A stretch of 64,000 nucleotides of DNA from Nymphaea colorata (taxonomy: Eukaryota; Streptophyta; Magnoliopsida; Nymphaeales; Nymphaeaceae), in assembly GCF_008831285.2 (NCBI RefSeq), contig NC_045150.1:14243868-14307867 (forward strand), written 5' to 3'. The notes under the pieces were generated by a model. The model saw only the letters and a list, made by a program, of their open reading frames with translations. It searched no databases and was not told the origin of the DNA. This document shows positions 35,206 through 44,948 of the stretch, one piece after another. Position 1 is the first letter of the stretch; each line of letters starts with the position of its first letter. A program made the translations under genes and the position numbers.

Positions 35206-35518
35206 TGTTGGAGTGTGAGTCTGATCCATACTTGATAGCCATCCCTAATTTTTGTAAGGGTATTTATGTAATTTTTTATTTTGTGGGTTTTGCTCTAATC
35301 TCATGTTTAAGAGGACGTTGTTTTAGCTTGTACTTTGTAATTTTTTGCTGATAGTGGAAACTGCTTTGTGTGGTGGCCATGGACCTAAGAAAACGTTGTC
35401 TCCAAACCACTTAAAATCTTTGTGTGTTGTTTCTATGTCTTTCTTTTCTTCTGATTCGATTTTCTTGGTGTGTAAAGAAAGTGTGTGTGAGAGAGAGAAA
35501 GCCAAGTTTCTAACAACA
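35206..35518 (+). repeat. Solo LTR, Copia-like, 313 bp
   Basis: It begins TGTTGGAGTGTGAG and ends TCTAACAACA. It has the landmarks usual in plant Copia LTRs: GATAGTGGAAACTGC, GGCCATGGACCTAAG and a TTTGTGTGTTGTTTC run. The related repeat at 62600-62660 continues from block C directly to block D (GTCGGTTCTTGGAG) without this sequence, so it represents the empty site. No clean target duplication is left. Confidence 0.65.
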
Positions 35519-36050
35519 GTCGGTCCTGGAGCGTTTGTTCACACGGATGTTCTAAAAACGTAATGTAAACTTAGTCACCTGTTTGTTTGTGAAGATGTAC
35601 TTTTGTGACAACATATTGTATTCTTGGAATTCCATCCATCCCATCCATTGTTTGGGTTGGATTGGGTGTCTATGACTCCCCATCTATGACAAGGTATTAG
35701 CGTACGTAAGAACTTTGGTCAGATCCATATTAGTATTTCAAAAATTAAATAAAACGGAAAAAGATAAGAGAGTTGAGTGTCACAGATACACCCTCATATG
35801 CTGGACAAAAGTGTCTCAAAGGAGCATTTTGGGACCATTCATCCATGAAAGCTATAATAGACTACAAAATTAAAGAGAAGACTTCCAATTGGGCTCTGAT
35901 CCAGTGGTGGAGTAATGTTATTGGCACACAGGCTCATAAAATTTACTTTATTTGCATATGAGTGCCCCTTAAAGATTGAAATTTAAACTTAGAGTGTTCT
36001 TTAAAGGTTGAAGTTTAAAGACAAAAATTTCTGACTCCACCACTGCTTTG
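35519..36050. repeat. Block D repeat, copy 1
   Basis: It matches 62638-63176 in the same orientation, from GTCGGTCCTGGAG to GACTCCACCACTGCT. It includes GACAAGGTATTAGC, ACGGAAAAAGATAAGAGAGTTGAGTGTC and CATCCATGAAAGCTATAATAGA. The short frames are not conserved between copies. Confidence 0.8.
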
Positions 36051-36749
36051 ATTCAACACCTTGATATGGAGTACTAACTTGTGTTTTTTCTGGCTTCAAT
36101 GTTTTGGGTGATGTTGTTTCGACTACAGGTCCAGCTAAATGAAGGAAACTAGACAGTCATGCTGTAACTGCACGGGTTGATCTTCCATCTTTTTGTGTAA
36201 ACAGAATTTTCGGGTAAATAGAAGTGGAGGCTAAATCCCAATGCTCAAGTGAAATTAGAAGCCTCCCCATTCCTTTTTTTGCTCTCAAGAAATGGATCTG
36301 CTGGAGGGTAAGCATCCGACCTGTTAATAAAATTTCTTCATGTCTTAACGGCCTCCAATATATAAAAATAATAAATAGTTAAATTAGAAATAAAATAAAT
36401 TTGGTGGTTTCGTGTGGGCACTACTGGACCATGATGATGGATTGCTCCTAACATCAGGCTTCTTTAGTTGGCATTTTGCAATGCACAGCTTTAGTTTGGC
36501 CTGGTTAAAATTAAAAAATAAAAAACACGACACCTTATCTTCAATTATCATCAAAATTTAGGCATTTTTCTAAACTATGCTAGAGATGGAGACTCCGTGG
36601 AACTTCTTGCACAATACGCGGCTCACTTCTTTTTTGAATTTCTGGTAAAGCTTGGGAATGCATGGATCGTCCATCTACATATTTGTCCTTGTAAGGGGTT
36701 CGTTTTGTCACCGAATTCAATCCCATGAACGGTCAAGGTGTTGAATGTA

Positions 36750-36955
36750 ACTAGGGATGTCAATATATCAGATTGAATATTGGGATATCCGACTGAACCA
36801 TTTTGAAAAAAATCAGATATGAAAAAAAAAACTTAATATTCGATTTAGAAATGGGATCAAATTCGGATTTAGAAAATGACATCCGATGGGATTTATTTTG
36901 GATTGGGATATATTCATATCCAATTAGATTCAGATACGGATTTGATGCTATGAGA
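36750..36955. repeat. MITE-like element, GATTC family
   Basis: It starts TAGGGATGTCAATATATCAGATTG and continues with GATATCCGA and CAGATTCGG units. It interrupts block D here but is absent at the matching place near 63190, which supports a separate insertion. Confidence 0.55.
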
Positions 36956-37065
36956 GGAAATCACCATAGTCTTCATAAGGATGTGATCAAGCTTTTTTGT
37001 AAATTGATTCCCTTTAAGGCTGACTGGGAATGCGATCAACAATCTGAGGCTCTGTTTCAGGGTCC
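36956..37065. repeat. Block D, second part, copy 1
   Basis: It matches 63207-63305: CTTCATAAGGATGTGATCAAGC, ATTCCCTTTA and GCTGACTGGGAATGCGATCAA. Confidence 0.75.
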
Positions 37066-38224
37066 GCTTGGATTATGATTTCATTCCTCATTCTTTTGTA
37101 TACTCTCTTCTCCTTCTTCCTACAATATGTTTCCATCGTCAAAGTCGAAAGACTCAACCTGTACCAGTGCTTTCTGTGTTTTGGGGGTCTCTCTTACAGA
37201 GTATGTTTGGATTATTGTTTTTCTCCCCTGATGAACTTGTGTTCTTGATCGTTGCCCTTATCGTCTCATACTTGGAAACAACTAGGCCCATATATAGGAG
37301 ATAGAAATTAAGAACTTTTGCATTGGAACATCTCAATCAGTCTTTGAGATTTGAAAACTTTGGTCAACAAATTGGTTGTGACAATATTTTCCCAAAAAAA
37401 AATTCTGGAAATTCCTGCAAATCCATGGAAAAGTTGAAATTTTGACCTTTTTCCTACATTCTTAAGTTTTCCAAACATCACATTATTATAAGTTGTTGAA
37501 AAAATTGGTGTTTTGAAAGTTTAGTAAGTAAAAAGTTTGATAATTAATATTTTTTTCTGTTATAACTATGACTGAGTTTCCAAATTGATGGGCTTCCTTG
37601 AAACTTTTGGTGGCCTATCAATTCAGAGTTTAGATTTAGTGTCTTAGCTCTTCTTATCACTTTCAAACAAGTCCCTATTTTACTTGCAGCAGTGAAGTCT
37701 TTTTTCTTTAGTGAAACAAAACGTGATCAGATTGGAGCTTCCAATCGTCAAATTTCAAGGTCATGTACATTTCGCATCGTCCAGACTTTGCATATGACAT
37801 CTAACAATAAGGGATGTCATGAATAAATATGACATTCTTAATGACTTCTGTCAAATTTTCGTTCCTTCCTTCGACTGTTTAAATTTACATGCTTTGAGCA
37901 ATGTTGATTACTAAGCCAAATAAGAAGTGAAATAGGATTTATCAAAAAGAACTAGCATTCCTACAGTTAACAGCCTCTCCCAGGAGTTCGTTGAAAATTT
38001 ATAATCTGCTATTTTTAAATACAAAATCTGCCCTATACACACAGACACACACACACATAGACACATACATATATGATAAGAGTTTTTAATTTTGATTATC
38101 TACCAAAGTTTTTATTACCTATCTCCATTCTATGACACTTGCAGGCCAGTAGGGAATAATTTGAGGGGTTTGTATCTTTTGTTATTTGTTGTCTTTCTGG
38201 AGTCCTGGGATTGGGGTTGGGAGT
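37066..38224. other. Gene-free stretch
   Basis: No gene is supported. A 78-residue frame at 37068-37304 is hydrophobic but has no known features. A (AC)n-like run is at 38038-38060. Confidence 0.4.
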
Positions 38225-38645
38225 AAGGATGTTAATGTATCAGATTCAAATAGGATACATCTTGAACTATATCTGTTTTTTTGGATATTCACATATCCAT
38301 ATTCAAATTCTGATTTGAATACAAACAATGGATCTAAAATCCAATATCACAATCTGAATTCGAATTTTGAATAAATTCTGGCTGATTTTCAAAATGTAAG
38401 AGCATTTGATTATAAGATTTTTATTTAGAACTAAATCCAATCCATATCTGAACTGAATTCGAATCCAGTTGGAAATATATGTACATCCAAATCTGAATCA
38501 GGATCCAATCAGATGTCATTTCTTAAACCCGAATCTGCTCCAATTGCTTAATTGGATGTTAAATTTTTTTCCATATCCGATATTTTTTGAACTGGTTTGG
38601 TTGGATATCCAATTAAAATCAGATACATTGACAAATGACAACCCT
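38225..38645. repeat. MITE-like element with terminal inverted repeats, best copy
   Basis: It starts AAGGATGTTAATGTATCAGATT and ends AATCAGATACATTGACAAATGACAACCCTTA. The two ends pair as inverted repeats (AATGTATCxGATT), apart from an extra short stretch at the right end. The inside is the degenerate GATTC series. About 420 bp with no coding sequence, so it must depend on a transposase supplied elsewhere. Confidence 0.65.
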
Positions 38646-38831
38646 TATTTGGTCGCAATTGGCTCTATATGACCATTCGGCTAGGATTTACCATATCCAT
38701 TCAATGACAAATTCTAAAGTTCTCTTTGGTGGACTTTCACAGGTTATTTTTCATTTTAATTCTCCATGTTTTCTAACTTGATTTTGTTTAGCACTCAAAA
38801 TAATCTTATTTGATCCTTTTCTTGGAACTAT

Positions 38832-38997
38832 AATGGCTTGAGCAGCCTTTACTTGGCCAAAGATATGAGAGATGGTGATACAGCCACTACAAGAATACCC
38901 CTTACCTCTGACGGAATGGCTTGAGCAGCCTTTACTTGGCCAAAGATATGAGAGATGGTGATACAGCCACTACAAGAATACCCCTTACCTCTGACGG
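38832..38997. repeat. Perfect 83-bp tandem duplication containing a CACTA-like end
   Basis: The 83-bp unit starting AATGGCTTGAGCAGCC occurs twice (38832-38914, 38915-38997) without any difference seen. Each unit contains CACTACAAGAATACCCC, at 38885 and 38968. CACTACAAGA is the terminal sequence of plant CACTA (CMC) transposons. A GACGG subterminal-type motif follows. No matching opposite end (TCTTGTAGTG) was found to the right, so this is an isolated end. Confidence 0.6.
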
Positions 38998-39404
38998 GGC
39001 TTTTTTTCACCACCAACAGGGCTGGGTGAAGCTACGTACATTGTAACTTGCCTCTGCATATGCCAATAATAACAGTATGTAACTGTTCCATATATCTGTC
39101 CCAAATATTAGGCAGAGTTATGTAATATTATGTTCCAAAATTCCATGAATCTGTCCTAAATATTATGGCAGATAAGTATAATAATAATATCCAGTTGTGA
39201 TTACCAGACGACCCCTAGTTCCTGCTTTCACCTGGATAACATGTTTAAGATGCTTATGTCAAGACATTTAAATGATATTTGGATTCTGTTTTTTTTTTTT
39301 TTTTTTGGAGCTAGATGCTGGTTGGTTGTTGGCTTGCATCAGCTACTTATCTTCCACAGGTATATATGATTGTGATATTTTTACAGTCTTATGTGAAATA
39401 ATTG

Positions 39405-39810
39405 CTTATTTGTGTGCTTTAACTTGTGTAAGTAATGTTGATTTTATTTTTCTTGTGAATTAAATATTGGAGTACTGGTTATGCTATAAGTCGCCTATAA
39501 AATTATTGTCAAATAATATGCTTTTTGGCTCCTTCAGTCTTACGTAGAAATTAATCTCTCTTTTTGTGCAGTTTAACTGCTAACCTGTATCTGTGTGTTT
39601 TGGCTTGTTTCTTTTTGTGTGATTTTGAGGGTTGAGTCAATTCCTGGCAAACATCACTGTGAATATCAGCATTAATCTACCTCCATGCACAGATTGATTT
39701 TGCTTAACAAATACAAAGAACCTAATCCCCAGCAAGCTGTTCATGCAACATAAATTCTGATTTTGACTAAGAACGTAAGACAATCAAATGACAGAGATAT
39801 TTCTTTCACT
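39405..39810 (+). repeat. Dispersed repeat R1, copy 2
   Basis: It matches 63640-64000 in the same orientation and 1645-2010 inverted. It includes ATTAAATATTGGAGTA, GGTTATGCTATAAGTCGC and CAGCAAGCTGTTC, and ends near CAATCAAATGACAGAG. Confidence 0.8.
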
Positions 39811-40239
39811 TTTGTTCTGAGAAATTTGGTGGTGATTCTGCCGTCGACTGCTGAATGTTTGTTTCTTGGTCCTGATCAAGCAGCAACAGGATGCATTACT
39901 TGCCTCAAATTAATCCCAAAGTTCTTTCATGAATTCAAAAGTTCCAGCATAACCGAGCAACCATTTCTAAACTAGGTACTATGCATAACTAACAAACTTG
40001 GTTGAACTGTTAAATTTCCATAGAATAGATGTTTGATCCATGCAAATGCCAACGAAATTCTATTTTTATCTTAGTTTTTGAATTTTGGAGAAACGTAAAC
40101 GGTAGTCATGGCTATGACTAGCTGCCTAATATATCAACAAACAAGGAGCCCAACTAAAGATTAGAGCTTCTTTAATGTGATGTTAAGTGTGGTAGTCTGG
40201 TCAAAGAACACCAAAGAAGAACTCGATAGCCAATTGTTC

Positions 40240-40445
40240 CTCAAAGCAAATATATATTCATATGGCAAGTCGGTGTAGAGTTAATCAATTGGTGGTTTCT
40301 TCTCAAGAGGGTGTGGCAAAGAAAGATGGGTGGAAGGAATTGAAGATCTATCATTATGTCAGGAGTTAATAAAGGAGAGACCCAGATCAAAAGCAAAACC
40401 AAATTGGGGGATAACAAGTTTCGTTTCTCCATAGGCAGATGGTCG
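40240..40445 (+). repeat. LINE-associated repeat, inverted copy of 885-1110
   Basis: It contains the reverse complement of the text CATCTGCCTATGGAGAAACC...GTTGATGAAATGG found at the left end of the window. If LINE sense is taken from 41269-41655, it lies on the minus strand downstream of that ORF1 piece. Confidence 0.5.
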
Positions 40446-40551
40446 ACCAAGGGAGCAGTCGATTTTTTTGGTGTCTGAAGGACCTCTCCACAAAATCTTG
40501 GATTTTTTTGGAGTTAATGGAAGGGAGCAGTCGATTTCTCTCTCTCGTTTT

Positions 40552-40563
40552 GCTCTGATAACA
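40552..40563 (-). other. Primer-binding-site-like sequence
   Basis: Minus-strand TGTTATCAGAGC abuts the LTR end and differs by one base from the tRNA-Met primer site. Confidence 0.5.
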
Positions 40564-41190
40564 TGAGAAAACTTATTCAGAGGAAGCACGAAAGATAAAG
40601 CTGGAGAGAACTTGTTTTTATTGATTCCTTTGAACAACATATATATAGTACAAAAAAAAAGTTATCGCTTACAAGATTTTTGGTATACAAGATCATGATA
40701 ATACACAATTTCTTGAAAAATTGAGAGTACTAAAAAAATATTTCTCACTTACATTTACATGATCCACAATTTTTGGAGTGGATGAAGGATTACAAAAAGG
40801 AAGGTCATAACGGAACAAATCTTCCACGTCTCACTTTTAAGTAATTTCAGTTGATATCAAGATCCTCAACGTCTTCCTTAATTCTCGTATTTTCATTGAC
40901 ATCAAGATCCTCAACATCTTCAGCAATATTCTTATTTTGAATATCCGTAAAATGACGTTTTGCTGATTTACTCTTATCATTTCTATCCCAATCCATTAAC
41001 CACCTAAATGTAGTCTGCATAACAATAACAGATCTTGATAAGAGAACCGATCCCTTTTTTCTTGACACTTTGTTTATCATGCAGGATTTGTGAGATTATC
41101 TTACCTAAAATGGTCTGGCCTCACTCTATATATTGAGAGTCCATCTTCTCTCAAGAACATCAAAGAATAATAAAGAGAGAGCTCGACAGC
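40564..41190 (-). repeat. Copia-like LTR, minus orientation
   Basis: This is the reverse complement of 9960-10317 with additional sequence. Read on the minus strand it ends ...AAGTTTTCTCA at 40564 and is followed directly by TGTTATCAGAGC (40563-40552), one change away from the standard TGGTATCAGAGC primer site. Internal coding sequence is missing after about 100 bases, so only the 5' end of an element remains. The upper boundary is approximate. Confidence 0.5.
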
Positions 41191-41268
41191 AACTTAGTAG
41201 AAGAGTGAAACCAACAGGCCTCAATGATTAGCAGCAAGGACTGTTCCAACTAATGAACAAGGCTCCCC

Positions 41269-41655
41269 TTAGAGATGTGAGAGAGAAGCTCTGAGGGGAG
41301 AGCAGGCTAGGGCATCGGTAGGGAAGGGAAAGCTTGGAAGGGAACCCCCAGCGCTCGCCAGGGGGATGGAAATCGAAGGAGAGAGAAGCTCTGAGGGGAG
41401 AAGATTAGGGCATCGAGTGGGGAAGGGAAAGCCAATCACAGTCCAACGAAAGGGTTGCTTCATATTTTCCAAAACCCTTGAAGAGATCTTGATTATTGGT
41501 GTTCCATTTATCATCTGAATTGAGAGTTGCTCAACATCCACTTCTGAATCTTGATGATGAGAACCACAGATTTCCACCCACAATCTTGTCGTCGAGGATT
41601 TACCAGGGGGAGATCGATTATCAGAAACCCGAAAAGGTCCGCCCTTTTTGAACAC
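41269..41655 (-). pseudogene. LINE-type ORF1 fragment, start of DUF4283 domain
   Basis: Minus-strand frame of 128 residues. NGTPIIKISSRVLENMKQPF followed by RWTVIGFPFPTRCP resembles the N-terminal part of DUF4283 (G.P.I.......E....WK..LVGKF..RP), common in plant LINE ORF1 proteins. The C-terminal third is a duplicated segment (PSELLSPS / PLRASLS) encoded by a direct DNA repeat at about 41276-41415. The domain is cut off. The rest of the element may be represented by 40240-40445 and the inverted copies at the window start. Confidence 0.45.
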
Positions 41656-41699
41656 CCTTCCTCCTCCATTCCACTTTCAAAATTCTTGTATATGGATTA

Positions 41700-44100
41700 C
41701 CAAATATCATAACTTGATGAAGTTTGGACCTTCTTTAAGTTAGATGAACTGTTCTGCATTTATTATAGTTTATTCACTCAACTACTAGGTGTCTAAAGCT
41801 TGCAAGCTACCTACATTTCGTCTTTTTTCTTGTTCTATCAATGCGTATAAATGTCTACCTACATGCTCTTGTTCATATGTTCAACCCACTGAATGAGGCT
41901 TTTGGTTGTACAAATTGTATCTTTTATTTTTGGTGGATTTATGTTGCTTTTTTTAACACTTAAGTGGAAAAAGTGATTGTCTTAAGCACTATGATGTTTG
42001 GTGAGCTTTAGTTTGAATAATTATTTTAACTTTGCTATTATTTTTTATATATACATGATGACAATGTCAGCTATGTTTATTTTAAGTGTTAGGGTGTCAA
42101 ATTGAAGCAGGGGTGATAGTACAGTTCAGGCTCAAGGGAGACGAGATTGGGTAGGAAATTTGGCTCTCTAGCGGATCATAAGTCCACTACACTATCTCAG
42201 ATGGTCGACGAAACTTTTGATGAGCTTTTATTTGGTAAAGACATTTGGCAATGATTGGCCAACAAAATCAATGAGAATGCTGTTATCGCTTTCTACTAGC
42301 AATATCAATGACATGACCATATCTACATGACCTCTAAAGTCTAAACTCCCAAATTCAGGTCTCCCTGTCAGCCCAGTACTGGCTTTGCGGTGCACTCCCA
42401 ATGACGCCTTTTTGCTTTTGTGTATTCGAGGGCTTGATCACTAAATTCATACCATGTGAAGGGTAACTTTTTTTTTCTATTAATTTTCAAAGGCATTTTT
42501 GTCTTCCAATTTACATCAGATATCCACCCAAACCGTTCATTAAAAAAAACATATGAGGAAAAAATAATATTTAATTAGGAAATTAGACTACATTCAGATT
42601 TAAAAAATGACATTCGATCGGATTCAGATTTAGATATACATAAATATCTAATCAGATTCAATTAGGTCAAATTTAGTTTTAAATAACAGTCTTACATTCA
42701 GTGCTCTTACATTTTGAAAATCATTTGGATTGGGTTCAAAATTCTGTTTTAGATACAGACTTATATAAAAATCAGACTCAGACTCGATTTAGACTTTGAA
42801 ATCTGGTTTGGGATGAAAATTTTGGGTATGAATTTTTCTCGTTCGTATTCAAATCAGAATTCAAATCCAAGTACATGCCTGGTTCAATTCATAACCTTTA
42901 GCCAATTCCACTGTAATAAGCTAAATTTATCCATGCAAGAGAGAACGAAGCAAACCTTCTTTTCACGTTTTTAGTTGTATTTAATTTTTTTAAATGCAAA
43001 AAATTGTCGGGCCTGCCAGGATGCTGATGGGTTGACTATAATGCTTGGTCCTTGCCTGTTAGGTTGTTGGGCAGTACTACCCAGCTCGACATGTCTGGGG
43101 CCTGACAGGCCAGCTACAGTGCCTACATATGGGTCTGAGGTGGGTCGAGTTTGGGTAGCTGCTCTTTGCTGTGGTCTCTCCTTCTCACCAAGAAAATAAG
43201 TTTTATTCCAAAATTATTGAACGATAAAACTGGTTAATATCCCTTGACTAATGGTCTCATTAGGCCAACTTTATGCATTCGATTTGGATGCAAGTTTGCC
43301 GGGACATAGGGCTGCTGATTCTTATCTTGCAATCAGACTATGATGGCTAGAATGTCTGTTGGTTCAAAAGTGGATAGGAAATGGTTGATGTACATCAATT
43401 CTATCGTTTAATTGAGGTGTCAAGCAATCTTATGGTCATGAACAATTAGCAACGTCCTTTGTAGATTTTCTTCTTCCGGAAAATTTCACCTTCATTTTTT
43501 GGTTAATTCAAATTGTTAGAAGATTCAGGTCTACTGCTCTTTAAAAGAAAGCGATGTCGTTTGTCATTTCCACACTCAGTGCCAACCGGACCTTTTCTAA
43601 CTCGTAGGTCTTCTTATTTACACATCATCACGTTCTCTTTTTTGCCAGGTTTCTACTCTATCCTTTTTTTTTCTTCTTAATTGAGTACACTGCATTTAGT
43701 GTACATCTACTCGACTTGCTGTTTCCGTATGCATTTTTTAATAGATATAAAAATATTCGTATTCTTAATTATTTTTTATATTCTTCCATTCATTTTTCCT
43801 TTTTTTTGGTGATTTGCATGTAAATCATTTACATTATTGAATTGGCCGGTTAACTAAATTGGCAGCATACATTGCTGACTCGATTAAGAAGCCGGTTCAT
43901 ACAACTAGAGATCAGACCATGAGGCAGCCTTGAATACAGAATCTCAAATTGTGTCTAATTACTCAACTGAAGATGAAAAGTGAAAACAGACTCCTCTTGT
44001 ATACTCAAAACGCAAAAAATGTACACTTTGTTCATGTTCTTTACGCAAGACAAAAAGATAATAAGAAAAAGCAGTGGAAAAAAGACACTAGTGTAATAAC
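41700..44100. other. Gene-free stretch with MITE-like repeats
   Basis: No gene is supported. Positions 42560-42880 are another GATTC-rich copy (GACATTCGATCGGATTCAG). Positions 43005-43170 are GC-skewed text (GGGCCTGCCAGG, GGGGCCTGACAGGCC) like that at 18830 and 22100. Confidence 0.45.
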
Positions 44101-44103
44101 GTG

Positions 44104-44590
44104 AGGAGGTTAGCAGGCAGCAGGGCCAGAGCCACGCCGTACCAAGAATCCAGTCCGAGACTCGACCCTCGAGCTCACCGCTGAGCCATGATGGGCCAAC
44201 GACTGGGCGACGTTGTCAGAGATGCAGCCATCGACGTCCACCATGACCAAGCCGGTGCCGATGATCTCCAAGCCGAGACATAGGCCGTCGTTTCCGGCAA
44301 GATTGAGCTTGGGGCCCAACCGCTCCACCACCTCCTTCCGGTACGGCACCTGCCCCCTGAGCCAGTTGTAGCTGAGGTCGAGGTCGTGAATCAAGGGAAG
44401 CTCACCGGGGCCATACCAACCCCCCATATGGGTCCAAGCCCTTTGGCTCCCGCGGTGATGCTGGAATCTCAATAGATATGTTGTTGAGGCTCAAATCGAG
44501 CTTAGTCGCCTTCGAGAGTTGGCTGAGCTCCGATGGAGTCAAAAGAAATTGAATGGAGGGGCACTTGTTTAAAAAACTCAAATCTGGTGG
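44104..44590 (-). pseudogene. Fragment of an LRR protein gene
   Basis: Two adjoining minus-strand frames read as leucine-rich repeats. The first (about 44590-44460) contains LTPSELSQLSKATKLDLSL and then NNISIEIP. The second (44472-44110) contains HDLDLSYNWLRGQVP, KLNLAGNDGLCLG and ends with a stop. LDLSYNxLxGxVP followed by LxLAGNxGLC is the usual LRR C-cap of plant receptor-like proteins. The frame change between the pieces and the absence of an N-terminus or a membrane helix point to a pseudogene fragment. GC content is visibly higher than in the flanks. It is not closely similar to the kinase at 21519. Confidence 0.65.
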
Positions 44591-44615
44591 ATATATATAT
44601 ATATATATATATATA
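44591..44615. repeat. (TA)12 microsatellite
   Basis: Uninterrupted AT run just upstream of the LRR fragment. Confidence 0.85.
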
Positions 44616-44744
44616 AAGCAATAAATGTTTAAGATTTCACAGCAGCCACAATGTGGCTATGCTACTGGTTCTGGCTGAGGTCAAGGACGATGAGCTAGGT
44701 GTTCTTTTGAAATTTTTAAACTTAAAACCTAAGTCACCGGACTC

Positions 44745-44948
44745 TTCTATTTTACTGCCACACCCGAGTCACATCGAGTCGGGTGCGCACCGGACATGGG
44801 CCTGGCTCTAACTCATACCCGAGCCCAATTAGAATGCCATATTACTAAATGACTTATATAATATATGTTGCTAAGATACTTTACTATGCAATACAATTAT
44901 TCAAGTATGTTATATACATTGATAACTAAATTATAATAATAATATATG
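44745..44948. repeat. Left half of a short repeat split by the Tat element
   Basis: A GC-rich arm (GAGTCGGGTGCGCACCGG) leads into AT-rich sequence that continues, after the 16.8-kb insertion, at 61783 and ends in a second GC-rich arm (GTGCCGCTTCGGCACCCACACC). The structure resembles the repeat at 22095-22420. Confidence 0.45.
44944..44948. repeat. Target-site duplication of the Tat element, left
   Basis: ATATG precedes the left LTR and recurs exactly at 61783-61787. Confidence 0.88.

Noticed and set aside
37068-37304. Hydrophobic 78-residue frame as a small membrane protein
   Set aside because: Sits across a repeat boundary, not conserved in the related copy at 63305, no support beyond hydrophobicity.
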